From contig JAYTOR010000043.1 in assembly GCA_043747685.1 (NCBI GenBank), positions 1-64,000 on the forward strand: a DNA stretch of 64,000 nucleotides, in the 5' to 3' direction. This DNA is from JANXUF01 sp043747685 (GTDB taxonomy: Bacteria; Actinomycetota; Acidimicrobiia; Acidimicrobiales; Ilumatobacteraceae). Positions 44,163 through 51,938 of the stretch are shown piece by piece; position 1 is the first letter of the stretch; every line of letters starts with the position of its first letter. Position numbers and translations under genes: made by a program. The notes beneath the pieces are model-generated. The model saw only the letters and a program-made list of their open reading frames with translations, was not told where the DNA came from and ran no database searches.

Positions 44163-45457
44163 CCGCAACACCGAAACCGACACCTTCGCAGCGTTCCCTG
44201 GCGGTCGCACCGCCTGCTGGCAGCTCGAGATCCTCCGAAGCCAAGCGCCGTGACACCTCCGATGCAGGCTCGCGCAATGACGTCGGGCTCGGCGGCCTGC
44301 TCGCCGCCAAGGAGGTCATCGTCGTCTGCGGCACCGGTGGGGTCGGCAAGACGACCACGGCAGCAGCGCTCGGGGCGATGGCAGCTGCCAGGCTCGGCGG
44401 CAGGGTCCTCGTACTGACGGTCGATCCCGCTCGCCGTCTGGCGACGGCGATGGGGCTCACCGAACTGTCGAACGCCGCGGTTCAGGTCCCGGCCAGCGCT
44501 TTTGCCGAAGCGGGTGTCACCCCGCGCGGCGAACTGTGGGCGGCAATGCTGGACACCAAGGCGTCGTGGGACGATCTGATACGTCGTCACGCCCCTGATG
44601 CCAAGGTCCGCGATACCGTTCTCAGCAACCCGCTGTACACGAATATCACCAGCCGCTTCGTCCACAGCCACGACTACATCGCCATGGAGCGTCTGAACGA
44701 GCTCCATTCCTCCGGCACCTACGACCTCGTGATCGTCGATACGCCGCCATCACGGAATGCGCTGGATTTCCTCGACGCACCGGCGCGTATGGCCGACTTC
44801 TTCGGCAGCCGACTGCTGCGATGGCTCACGGTGCCGTACCGATCGCGCCTGTTCACCGCTGCGTCCAAGCCGTTCTACAACATTGCCGACCGCATACTCG
44901 GGTCACGATTCCTGCAGGACATCGCTGAATTCTTTCTGCTCTTCCAGACGATGGAGAAAGGGTTCGTGACACGCGCCAAACAGGTCGAAGGCCTGCTCCG
45001 CGACCCGCGTACGTCGTTCGTCGTCGTGACGACGCTCGAGACCGCTCCGCTCGTCGAATCACGATATTTCATCGACGCCCTTGCCGAAAGGAGACTGTCC
45101 CTCGGCGCGGTCATCGCCAACAAGGTCATGCCTGCCAGCCTCAGTGACCCGTCCGCTGCGAAGGCGTCTGCGGCGATGAGGCTACGAGCCGGCGAACTCG
45201 CCGAGCTGCTGCAGCCCACTGTGGCGGCCACCGAGCCGGCACTGCCGCTTGCCACGCAGACGCGGATTGCGGGCGTCTTCGGGGAGATCGCCGATCGCTT
45301 CGACGATCTCTCGGTCGTCGCCGCCAGACAGTCGGAGCGACTCCATGAATTGATGGCTGCCACGCCGACCGTCGCGACTGTGCCAACCTTGGAGGACGAC
45401 ATTCACAGCCTCGCCGGACTGCTCCAACTCGGGGGGTACGTCTGGCGGTCGCTCTGA
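44159..45457 (+). CDS. Get3/ArsA-like ATPase, second of a pair
   Basis: A 432-residue partner of the preceding ATPase, from GTG 44159 overlapping its stop. A disordered N-terminus of about 45 residues precedes Walker A VVCGTGGVGKTTTAAALGAM (G58-T65); the ArsA-type Lys before GGVGK is Thr here, so the canonical signature lysine is missing. Other motifs are LTVDPARRLATAMGL, IVDTPPSRNALDFLDAP and a helical client-binding-like region with FFLLFQTMEKGFVTRAKQVE. With its neighbour it should form the BagA-BagB type complex; clients unknown. Confidence 0.9.
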   Translation: MTATPKPTPSQRSLAVAPPAGSSRSSEAKRRDTSDAGSRNDVGLGGLLAAKEVIVVCGTGGVGKTTTAAALGAMAAARLGGRVLVLTVDPARRLATAMGLTELSNAAVQVPASAFAEAGVTPRGELWAAMLDTKASWDDLIRRHAPDAKVRDTVLSNPLYTNITSRFVHSHDYIAMERLNELHSSGTYDLVIVDTPPSRNALDFLDAPARMADFFGSRLLRWLTVPYRSRLFTAASKPFYNIADRILGSRFLQDIAEFFLLFQTMEKGFVTRAKQVEGLLRDPRTSFVVVTTLETAPLVESRYFIDALAERRLSLGAVIANKVMPASLSDPSAAKASAAMRLRAGELAELLQPTVAATEPALPLATQTRIAGVFGEIADRFDDLSVVAARQSERLHELMAATPTVATVPTLEDDIHSLAGLLQLGGYVWRSL

Positions 45458-45478
45458 TCAGGCAGAATCGTTATCTGT

Positions 45479-46963
45479 ATGGCATCGCTGGGCGAACTGA
45501 CTCGACAACATTCCAAGCTGACCGCTGACCAGTCGGCCCATCTGCAGCGCCTGGTGTCGGATTGGGGCATGCTCGCAGACCTGTGTTTCGCCGACGTCCT
45601 GCTGTATCTACCGTCGGAGGATGGCCGCTGGCTCGTCATCGCCCACGTCCGACCGGTCACCGGTCAGACGATCTATATCGCCGACTGGGTCGGGGAATGG
45701 GCGAGCACCACGGAAACGGAGGTACTGGGCGAGGCCTTCCGCAGCGGTTCGATCGTCGAGCACGATGTCAAGGTCGAGTCGGTTCCGGAGCCGGTCAGCG
45801 TGCTGGCGATACCCGTCTCACACAAGGGTGTGCCGATCGCCGTACTCACTCGCGAATCGAGTTTGCGGATCGGTCGCCTGCCAGGGGAATTGGAGACGAC
45901 CTATCTGTCGATCTTCGACCGCTTCGCCACGATGATCCAGGAGGGTTCTTATCCGTTCGCCACGCGGAGCATGATCAGCGCAGCACCGCGCGTCGGTGAC
46001 GGGGCAATGGTACTGGACGAGGACGCGCGTGTGCGCTACGCGTCTCCGAACGCCGTGTCGGTCCTGCACCGGCTGGGGATCACTTCGAACCTCGTCGGGA
46101 TGCACCTCGCCGAACTCGGGTTCAACGACGGCTCGGTGGCCAGCAGCTACGAACGGCGTGAGCCGGTGCTCGAAGAATTCGACCGCATCAACAGCGACGA
46201 CGTCAGCGTGCTGACCTACTCGATCCCGTTGCTGAGCGCTGGTGAGGTGACGGGCGGCGTGCTGCTGCTGCGGGACGTCACCGAACTGCGTCGGCGGGAT
46301 CGACTGCTGCTGTCGAAGGACGCGACGATCCGCGAGATCCATCACCGCGTCAAGAACAACCTGCAGACCATCTCGTCGTTGCTGCGCTTGCAGTCGCGCC
46401 GATTGACGAACACCGAAGCCAAGGCCGCCGTCAACGAATCCGTCCGCCGTATCCGCACGATTGCCCTCGTCCACGAGACGCTGTCACGTGAAGCCGGCGA
46501 CGACGTTGCCTTCATCGAAATCGTCCGGCCGCTGATGCGCCTTGCTGAAGAAGGGTTACAGTCGCCGGACCGTCCGGTCCGTTTCGTGGTGCGTGGCGAC
46601 GGCGGCAAGTTGCCGGCCACCGTCGCAACTCCGCTTTCGGTCGTGCTGACCGAACTACTACAGAATGCCGTCGACCATGGCTTCCCGGAGGGCAGCAGTG
46701 GTGGCACCGTCGTCGTCGTGCTGGCCAACGATGGAAAACAGTTGAAGATCGAGGTGTTCGACGATGGCCTCGGCGTCGCTCCCGACTTCCATATCGAGAA
46801 TGCCACCGGCCTAGGTCTGGTGATCGTGCGCACGCTCGTCACCACCGAATTGGCCGGCAAGATCGCCATGCGCCAAGCGACGTCCACCGAACTGCAAGAA
46901 GCCGGTCTGACCGTGCCGAACCGCGGTGCCGGGACAGTCGTCGAATTGACCGTCCCGCTGTAA
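45479..46963 (+). CDS. pdtaS: PdtaS-type cytosolic histidine kinase
   Basis: A 494-residue sensor kinase. It has an N-terminal GAF domain (about 1-155), a PAS domain (about 165-270), and a HisKA_2/HATPase module: the H-box is EIHHRVKNNLQTISSLLRLQ with H289, and the ATP-binding N and G boxes are VVLTELLQNAVDHGFPEG and GLGLVIVRTLV. There is no membrane span. This matches PdtaS (Rv3220c), whose partner PdtaR acts as an RNA-binding antiterminator. The kinase is convergent with a WhiB1 gene, as in mycobacteria. No response regulator is adjacent. Confidence 0.95.
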   Translation: MASLGELTRQHSKLTADQSAHLQRLVSDWGMLADLCFADVLLYLPSEDGRWLVIAHVRPVTGQTIYIADWVGEWASTTETEVLGEAFRSGSIVEHDVKVESVPEPVSVLAIPVSHKGVPIAVLTRESSLRIGRLPGELETTYLSIFDRFATMIQEGSYPFATRSMISAAPRVGDGAMVLDEDARVRYASPNAVSVLHRLGITSNLVGMHLAELGFNDGSVASSYERREPVLEEFDRINSDDVSVLTYSIPLLSAGEVTGGVLLLRDVTELRRRDRLLLSKDATIREIHHRVKNNLQTISSLLRLQSRRLTNTEAKAAVNESVRRIRTIALVHETLSREAGDDVAFIEIVRPLMRLAEEGLQSPDRPVRFVVRGDGGKLPATVATPLSVVLTELLQNAVDHGFPEGSSGGTVVVVLANDGKQLKIEVFDDGLGVAPDFHIENATGLGLVIVRTLVTTELAGKIAMRQATSTELQEAGLTVPNRGAGTVVELTVPL

Positions 46964-46977
46964 TTGCCAGTGCTGAA

Positions 46978-47274
46978 TCAGAGCGAGACGATGCGATTCC
47001 TGGCTGCGGCCTGGCGGCGCATCACACGACGCTCTTCCTCGCTGGTCCCGCCCCAGATACCGGAATCTTGGTTGGTCTCGAGGGCGAATTCGAGACATTC
47101 CCGAGCAACGGGACATTCTCCGCAGACGTGCTTGGCTCGGTCGATCTGGGTGAGGGCAATGCCGGTGGTGCCGACCGGAAAGAACAATTCGGGATCGGTG
47201 TCACGACAGATCGCATCTCGGCGCCAGCCATATTGAGCATTGGCCAGTGCAAGACTTGAAGCAAGGATGGTCAC
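46978..47274 (-). CDS. whiB1: WhiB1-type iron-sulfur transcription factor
   Basis: Actinobacterial [4Fe-4S] regulator. The start is GTG 47274, because AGGAG is 5 bases upstream; the frame is open to 47439. It has 98 residues: C23 in RRDAICRDTDPELFFPVG, then HVCGECPVAREC with C51, C54 and C60, and the GIWGG turn before a basic DNA-binding tail. The sequence DPELFFPVG and QDSGIWGG closely match WhiB1 of mycobacteria, an essential NO-responsive protein. It is convergent with pdtaS, the same arrangement as Rv3219-Rv3220c. The 5' region carries a CRP-type palindrome. Confidence 0.93.
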   Translation of the reverse strand: MTILASSLALANAQYGWRRDAICRDTDPELFFPVGTTGIALTQIDRAKHVCGECPVARECLEFALETNQDSGIWGGTSEEERRVMRRQAAARNRIVSL

Positions 47275-47289
47275 GATGACTCCTACGTT

Positions 47290-47305
47290 TGTGATTACAT
47301 TCACA
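47290..47305. promoter_or_regulatory. Perfect CRP-type palindrome upstream of whiB1
   Basis: TGTGATTACATTCACA matches the CRP/FNR consensus TGTGA-N6-TCACA at all ten specified bases. It lies 16-31 bases before the whiB1 GTG. whiB1 of M. tuberculosis is known to be controlled by CRP (Rv3676), so regulation by cAMP is likely here too. Confidence 0.75.
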
Positions 47306-47348
47306 TGAGGTGTCATGGCTGCTGGAGAAGGGCTGCGACGACGATGAA

Positions 47349-47377
47349 ACGCTAGGCGTTCGTTTCCCACTTGACAA
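47349..47377 (-). promoter_or_regulatory. Candidate whiB1 promoter overlapping a palindrome
   Basis: On the minus strand TTGTCA (47372-47377) and TAGCGT (47349-47354) are 17 bases apart, placing transcription start near 47342. The -35 lies inside a perfect inverted repeat CTTGAC-N5-GTCAAG (47370-47386). The CRP-type site would then lie about 40 bases downstream of the start of transcription. Confidence 0.5.
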
Positions 47378-47426
47378 GAGGTCAAGATGGAACTGTCGCA
47401 AAATCGACACATACGGAGAGTGACAG

Positions 47427-48083
47427 TTGACACACGCACTGCAAATCATGGCGCATCGGGGTGCATCCACGGCGTCACCGGAGAACACCGTCGCCGCCTT
47501 CGAACTGGCGGCTCGATTGGGTGCCGATGCCGTTGAGCTGGATGTTCGTCGCTGCGCCGACGGCCGGCTGCTCGTCAGTCACGATCCGTTGCCGGCCGAG
47601 ATTCCTCATGATGTTCCAACATTGTCCGCAGCGCTCGACGCATGCGCAGGGATGTGGGTCAACGTCGAGATCAAGAACGAGCCGGACGAGCCGGACTTCG
47701 ATCCGTTCGAGACGATCGCCGACGACACCGTCGCGCTGCTGCTCGGTCGTCGCCAGCATTGGCGTTGGCTGATCTCGTGTTTCCGGATGGAGACGATCGA
47801 CCGCTGCAGGGCGCTGGCACCGGAGATCTCCACCGCCTTCCTGACGGTGGCGGTACCGGACGGCATCGTCGATTCGCTCGTGCGCAGAGGCCACAGGGCG
47901 CTGCACCCGTGGTATGGGGCGGCGACCGCCGAACTCATCGACGCCGCTCACCGAGCCGGTGTGCAAGTCAACGTCTGGACGTGCGACGATCCAGCAGCGA
48001 TGGAGCGGTTGGCCGGGTGGGGCGTCGACGGCATCTGCACGAACGTGCCCGACATCGCCATCGCCACCCTTCGTCCAAACTGA
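47427..48083 (+). CDS. Glycerophosphodiester phosphodiesterase
   Basis: Hydrolyses deacylated phospholipids to glycerol-3-phosphate and an alcohol. The 218-residue GDPD-fold protein has IMAHRGASTASPENTVAAFE (catalytic His, Arg and Glu-Asn), GADAVELDVRRCADGRLLVS with the metal-binding Glu and Asp, and the second catalytic His in LVSHDPLP. The C-terminal VNVWTCDDPAAMERLAGWGV closes the barrel. TTG 47427 is used since GGAGAG lies 6 bases upstream; ATG 47448 is the alternative. There is no signal peptide, so it is the cytoplasmic UgpQ-like type. Confidence 0.92.
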   Translation: MTHALQIMAHRGASTASPENTVAAFELAARLGADAVELDVRRCADGRLLVSHDPLPAEIPHDVPTLSAALDACAGMWVNVEIKNEPDEPDFDPFETIADDTVALLLGRRQHWRWLISCFRMETIDRCRALAPEISTAFLTVAVPDGIVDSLVRRGHRALHPWYGAATAELIDAAHRAGVQVNVWTCDDPAAMERLAGWGVDGICTNVPDIAIATLRPN

Positions 48084-48092
48084 GTCCAGTGG

Positions 48093-48110
48093 TGCACCGC
48101 CGGCGGTGCA
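48093..48110. terminator. 18-bp perfect palindrome between convergent genes
   Basis: TGCACCGCCGGCGGTGCA is its own reverse complement and lies between the stops of the glycerophosphodiesterase and the kinase-like gene, followed by AAAA on the plus strand. It can fold as a stem on either transcript, so it may act as a bidirectional terminator lacking a U-run. Confidence 0.55.
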
Positions 48111-48144
48111 AAACGGGCCGGAGAACTTCGCCTCGCGAAACTCG

Positions 48145-49125
48145 TCAGGTCAGTGAAGCGAGGCCGCTCGGATCGACGAGGCGGACAGCGTCCGGGACAT
48201 GGACGAACTCCAACCGATTGCTCTCGCCGAGATAGTCGCCGTCGAGTTGGTACGGGAACGGCATCTCGTGTTCGACGACGGCCCTCGTCACACCCTCGTG
48301 CAGATCGAGGTACTTCGACGGCTCGACCCCACCACCGCGCAGCGCACCTGCCAGCGATCGCAGGATCGACCCGACCTTCATCGTCTTGAAGGTGACAGCG
48401 ACAAGTGGGCGGTCGAGGCGCGCATGCGGTGACAGATCGAGTGGCCGATTCCCGAGGTACGTATACGGGTTGGTGTTCAACATGATCGTGAAATAACCGT
48501 CCGGGACGACGTCTGCCTGCGGCGCAATTCGTCGGTTCACTTCCTCCTCGCCGGCACCGTCGCCGAAGCAGAGCCGGAAGTGCGGCTGATGACGGTCGTA
48601 GCCGCGGGCCCACGTAGTGACAGCGGCTGAGATGAAAACGGGGTGGCCGAGCCAGCGCTTCAGGGAAGCCCGATGTTCGACAGCGCGGACGACCGCAGCG
48701 TCGTAGCCGATGCCTGCGTGGAAGCAGAAGTAACGGCCGTTGACCTTGCCGAGGCCGATCGGATGGATGTGCGCATCGGGGTCCGCAAGCGCCATGCGCA
48801 GCAACTTCACCGCACCGACCGGATCGTTCGGCATCCCCAGCGTCCTGGCGAAAACGTTCGTCGACCCGCCAGGCAACACTCCGAGCGCTGTCCGCGTGCC
48901 GGCGATTCCGGTCGCCACTTCGTTCAGCGTTCCATCGCCCCCGAAAGCGACGACGACCTCGACGCCGCGGTTGGCGGCGTCCTGGGCGAACCGGGTGGCG
49001 TGACCCCGACGGTTGGTCTCGACGATCGTCACGTCGTGCAGGCGGGAGAGTTCCTGATGCACCACGACGGTGTTGCGCGCCGTCACCGACGATGCGAAGG
49101 AGTTGACGACGAGCAGGATCTGCAA
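48145..49125 (-). CDS. Diacylglycerol/lipid kinase family protein
   Basis: DagK/YegS-type kinase of 326 residues. It begins MQILLVVNSFASSVTARNTV, has the ATP-binding VVVAFGGDGTLNEVATGIAG and LPGGSTNVFARTLG, and a C-terminal beta-rich domain with YQLDGDYLGESNRLEF. Start TTG 49125 is selected because ATGTCA-17-TACAGT ends 7 bases before it, a leaderless arrangement, and conserved sequence starts immediately; ATG 49161 is the alternative. Members make phosphatidic acid or modify glycolipids; the substrate cannot be decided. Confidence 0.9.
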   Translation of the reverse strand: MQILLVVNSFASSVTARNTVVVHQELSRLHDVTIVETNRRGHATRFAQDAANRGVEVVVAFGGDGTLNEVATGIAGTRTALGVLPGGSTNVFARTLGMPNDPVGAVKLLRMALADPDAHIHPIGLGKVNGRYFCFHAGIGYDAAVVRAVEHRASLKRWLGHPVFISAAVTTWARGYDRHQPHFRLCFGDGAGEEEVNRRIAPQADVVPDGYFTIMLNTNPYTYLGNRPLDLSPHARLDRPLVAVTFKTMKVGSILRSLAGALRGGGVEPSKYLDLHEGVTRAVVEHEMPFPYQLDGDYLGESNRLEFVHVPDAVRLVDPSGLASLT

Positions 49126-49132
49126 GCTCCGA

Positions 49133-49161
49133 ACTGTACCGAGCCGATCATGCCATGACAT
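49133..49161 (-). promoter_or_regulatory. Candidate leaderless promoter of the lipid-kinase gene
   Basis: ATGTCA (49156-49161) and TACAGT (49133-49138) on the minus strand, 17 bases apart, with 7 bases between the -10 and the TTG start codon. Transcription would begin at or near the start codon. Confidence 0.45.
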
Positions 49162-49190
49162 TCGGCACGTCAGACGATTGATCGTTACGA

Positions 49191-49220
49191 TTGATGCTCG
49201 GCAGAACCCGCCGGTAACAA
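49191..49220 (+). promoter_or_regulatory. Candidate etfBA promoter
   Basis: TTGATG (49191-49196) and TAACAA (49215-49220) are 18 bases apart, ending 9 bases before the etfB ATG. The -35 is inside the second of two ACGATTGAT direct repeats (49174-49182 and 49187-49195), 13 bases apart, which could be an operator. Confidence 0.45.
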
Positions 49221-49229
49221 TGGTCCTCC

Positions 49230-50006
49230 ATGAATGTAATCGTCTGTGTGAAGCAGATACCGGACCCCGCATTGCCCGGCGCGTTGGACTCTTCTTCCAA
49301 CACGCTGAAGCGTGACGGCAAACTCATTCTCGATGAGTCAGACAGCTACGGCGTCGAAATGGCGCTGCAGCTCGTGACAGCAGCCGGGGGCGGCGAGGTC
49401 AGCCTCGTGTCGATGGCACCGAACGGCGAAGTGTCGGGTCTGCGTACGGCGTTGGCGATGGGTGCCGCGAAGGCGATCCTCGTGTCCGATCCTGCGCTCA
49501 AGGGTTCCGACGCACTGACGACGGCGAAAGTCTTGGCGGCTGCGGTGCAACGCCTCGGCGGTGCCGACCTGATCATCGGGGCGACAGAGTCCTCCGACGG
49601 CTACACGGGCACCGTGCCGGAGCAGATCGCCGAAATCCTCGGTCTGCCGTCGGTGACGTTCGCTAAGAAGGTCACCATCGACGGATCGACGATGCACATC
49701 GAGCGTCAGACCGAGCAAGGCTACGACGAAGTCACCAGCCCGCTGCCGGCACTGATCAGCGTCACCGCCGGCGTCGTCGAGCCGCGCTACCCGAGCTTCA
49801 AAGGCATCATGGCCGCCAAGTCGAAGCCGCTCGAGACCGTCACGGTCGCCGACCTCGGCATCACGCCGGTCGGTTGGGACGGTGCCGGCCAGACGATCGT
49901 CAACGTTTCCCAGGCCGAGGCCCGCAAGGCCGGCGAAGTCATCGAAGACGACGGTGAGACCTTCACCAAGGTCGTGTCCTACCTCGAAACCTTGAAACTG
50001 ATCTGA
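49230..50006 (+). CDS. etfB: Electron transfer flavoprotein subunit beta
   Basis: AMP-binding subunit of the flavoprotein that takes electrons from acyl-CoA dehydrogenases. The 258-residue protein begins MNVIVCVKQIPDP and has DSYGVEMALQLVTAAGGGEV, RTALAMGAAKAILVSDPAL, IGATESSDGYTGTVPEQIAE and the ETF-beta signature VEPRYPSFKGIMAAKSKP. No Shine-Dalgarno is evident and the promoter lies close, so the transcript may be nearly leaderless. etfA follows after 10 bases. Confidence 0.97.
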   Translation: MNVIVCVKQIPDPALPGALDSSSNTLKRDGKLILDESDSYGVEMALQLVTAAGGGEVSLVSMAPNGEVSGLRTALAMGAAKAILVSDPALKGSDALTTAKVLAAAVQRLGGADLIIGATESSDGYTGTVPEQIAEILGLPSVTFAKKVTIDGSTMHIERQTEQGYDEVTSPLPALISVTAGVVEPRYPSFKGIMAAKSKPLETVTVADLGITPVGWDGAGQTIVNVSQAEARKAGEVIEDDGETFTKVVSYLETLKLI

Positions 50007-50016
50007 GGAACCTGCG

Positions 50017-50982
50017 ATGACCATTTCCACTATCTGGGTGTTTGCCCAGGCTCAAGACGGCGCTCCGACGACCGGCACGCTCGAACTGCTGACGAAGGCC
50101 CGGTCCTTCGGCGGAACCGTGTCGGCGTTCTTCCTCGGTGACGCCGCTCCGGTCGCCGCCGCCCTCGGTGCTGCCGGCGCAGCGAAGGTCTACTCGACCG
50201 GCGACCTTGCGGGCCAGTTGCCGGGGCCTGCTGGCGCTGCCGCCATCAGGGCACTGATCGACGGTGGCGACGCCCCCGACTTGTTTCTGTTCCCACAGAA
50301 CTACGAAGGTCGCGACACCGTCGCCCGCCTGTCGGTGCAACTCGATCGAACCGTGCTGACGAACAACACCGACATCGCCATCGACGGGGATGCGGTCACC
50401 GTGACGACGCCGATCTTCGGTGGCAATACGTTGGTCACGACACAGTTCGCAGGATCGGCCCCCTACCTGGCGACATTCCGTCCGAAGTCGTTCGCCGCCG
50501 AAGAAGGTGCCGCTGCAGCAGGAGAACTCGTCACGGCAGCGATCCCGGAGCACGGTGCGACAGGCGCTGCCCGCATCACGGCAGTTCATGTCGAAGAATC
50601 ATCCGGACCGAAGCTCGACGAAGCTCGAGTGGTCGTCTCCGGTGGTCGTGGTCTCGGCGATGCCGGTGCCTACTCGATGATCGAGACGCTCGCCAAGCTG
50701 CTCAAGGCGGCCCCCGGCGCATCCAGAGCGATCGTCGATGCCGGCTGGGTGCCCTACAGCTACCAGGTCGGCCAGACCGGCAAAGTGGTCAAGCCCGAGG
50801 TCTACATCGCCGCCGGCATCTCCGGTGCGACGCAGCACATGGTCGGCATGAAGGGCTCCAAGCACATCATTGCGATCAACAAGGACAAGGAAGCGCCGAT
50901 CTTCAGTATCGCCGACCTCGGCATCGTCGGCGACGTCCACAAGGTTCTCCCGAAGCTGATCGAAGCGCTACAAGCCCGCTGA
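50017..50982 (+). CDS. etfA: Electron transfer flavoprotein subunit alpha
   Basis: FAD-binding subunit, 321 residues. The C-terminal FAD domain has VVVSGGRGLGDAGAYSMIE, VPYSYQVGQTGKVVKPEVY, IAAGISGATQHMVGMKGSKH and INKDKEAPIFSIADLGIVGD. It is the housekeeping ETF arrangement etfB-etfA. No ETF dehydrogenase is in the window. The last codons lie inside a three-copy tandem repeat. Confidence 0.97.
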   Translation: MTISTIWVFAQAQDGAPTTGTLELLTKARSFGGTVSAFFLGDAAPVAAALGAAGAAKVYSTGDLAGQLPGPAGAAAIRALIDGGDAPDLFLFPQNYEGRDTVARLSVQLDRTVLTNNTDIAIDGDAVTVTTPIFGGNTLVTTQFAGSAPYLATFRPKSFAAEEGAAAAGELVTAAIPEHGATGAARITAVHVEESSGPKLDEARVVVSGGRGLGDAGAYSMIETLAKLLKAAPGASRAIVDAGWVPYSYQVGQTGKVVKPEVYIAAGISGATQHMVGMKGSKHIIAINKDKEAPIFSIADLGIVGDVHKVLPKLIEALQAR

Positions 50983-51030
50983 TCAGCGCCGCAAGCCCGC
51001 AGATCAGCGCCGCAAGCCCGCTGATCAGCC
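50970..51030. repeat. Three-copy 21-bp tandem repeat over the etfA stop
   Basis: Units at 50970-50990, 50991-51011 and 51012-51030 share CAAGCCCGC(T/A)GATCAGC, differing by one or two bases. The first contains the last codons and TGA of etfA, so the gene end appears to have been duplicated twice downstream. Each unit includes CTGATCAG or CAGATCAG. Confidence 0.9.
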
Positions 51031-51121
51031 GACACGCGCACACTGCCCGCGAGCCGGAGGTCGGGCCATCACCGGCCTCCGGCACGACCAGGTCGGGCCT
51101 GAGGTTCTCCGGTGACGGTGG

Positions 51122-51763
51122 TCAGCGAACGACGTGGCGCTGCCTCCCGGACAACAAACGGGCGATGATGCCGATTGCCACCACCGCTCCGACGATGATT
51201 GCAAGCGAACGCTTCCACGTCGTGTCCGGTGCCGGCGGCAACTCGAGGGTGACAGGCGCGAGCGTGTTGCCCGTCGCCGCAGTCACCGGGGGCGCGGCGT
51301 TCCCGAGGTAGTCGGGCGCAGCAGCGCCAGCGGCGAGCATCTGTGTGCCGTCGCACGTCGTCGACATCAATTTTCCCTCCGGAGCTCCCGTCGGGTGGAA
51401 CGAGTCGGAACGGACGAGCGTGGCGAAGACGACGTAGCGGACTCCCGTCTCCATCGAGACCAGCCCGCACGATCCCGGGCCAGCGAACGAAAAGACGATC
51501 GCCGTACTCGGGACTGTTCCCTTGAAGACCGACTCGACGACAAAGGTGTACGTCGCCGGCTCGTTCACCCCGTTGGCCAGCGGCGTCACCGTATACGAGC
51601 TCAACGTACCGATGAAGGCGGCGTCGGCGCTGCCGAGCGCTGCGGCATCCGCTGTGCCGAAACAACTGCACGTCCCGGCAGCGACGGTAGGCCTGCCCGC
51701 CGGCCACAACGAGCAGACCATGGCGATCAGCACGGCGGTGATCAAACGCAGAAATGTTTTCAC
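51122..51763 (-). CDS. Secreted NTR/TIMP-like membrane-anchored protein
   Basis: A 213-residue exported protein from GTG 51763. The signal peptide FLRLITAVLIAMVCSLWPAG is followed by mature GTCSCFGTADAAALGSADAA, and the CxC start, a beta-rich core with YTFVVESVFKGTVPSTAIVF and two distant cysteines resemble the netrin/TIMP-like fold. A C-terminal span SLAIIVGAVVAIGIIARLLS with basic stop-transfer residues anchors it. ATG 51835 or 51844 are alternative starts. The NTR similarity is by pattern only. It is convergent with etfA. Confidence 0.75.
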   Translation of the reverse strand: MKTFLRLITAVLIAMVCSLWPAGRPTVAAGTCSCFGTADAAALGSADAAFIGTLSSYTVTPLANGVNEPATYTFVVESVFKGTVPSTAIVFSFAGPGSCGLVSMETGVRYVVFATLVRSDSFHPTGAPEGKLMSTTCDGTQMLAAGAAAPDYLGNAAPPVTAATGNTLAPVTLELPPAPDTTWKRSLAIIVGAVVAIGIIARLLSGRQRHVVR

Positions 51764-51896
51764 GCCACGTGGCGAGCGTCGAGACCGATCGGGGGGCACC
51801 CCGCTGCTCGCTGGTGAGGTCTCGAGCACATTCATCCGACACATTCTGCCAACGCGAAGGCCGCCGCCGGGTGACCATCGAGCCAATAGCCTCCAA

Positions 51897-51938
51897 CTGA
51901 TGGTGCCGAGCTGATGGTGACGAGCTGATGGTGCCGAG
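51897..51938. repeat. Three-copy 14-bp tandem repeat at the pseudogene start
   Basis: CTGATGGTGCCGAG, CTGATGGTGACGAG and CTGATGGTGCCGAG follow one another with a single mismatch. The last copy contains the ATG of the lactone-oxidase pseudogene, so its start codon has been triplicated. Confidence 0.92.

Noticed and set aside
50970..51030. 21-bp tandem repeat as CRISPR or origin iterons
   Set aside because: No spacers, and it overlaps the etfA coding end; no dnaA or rep gene nearby.
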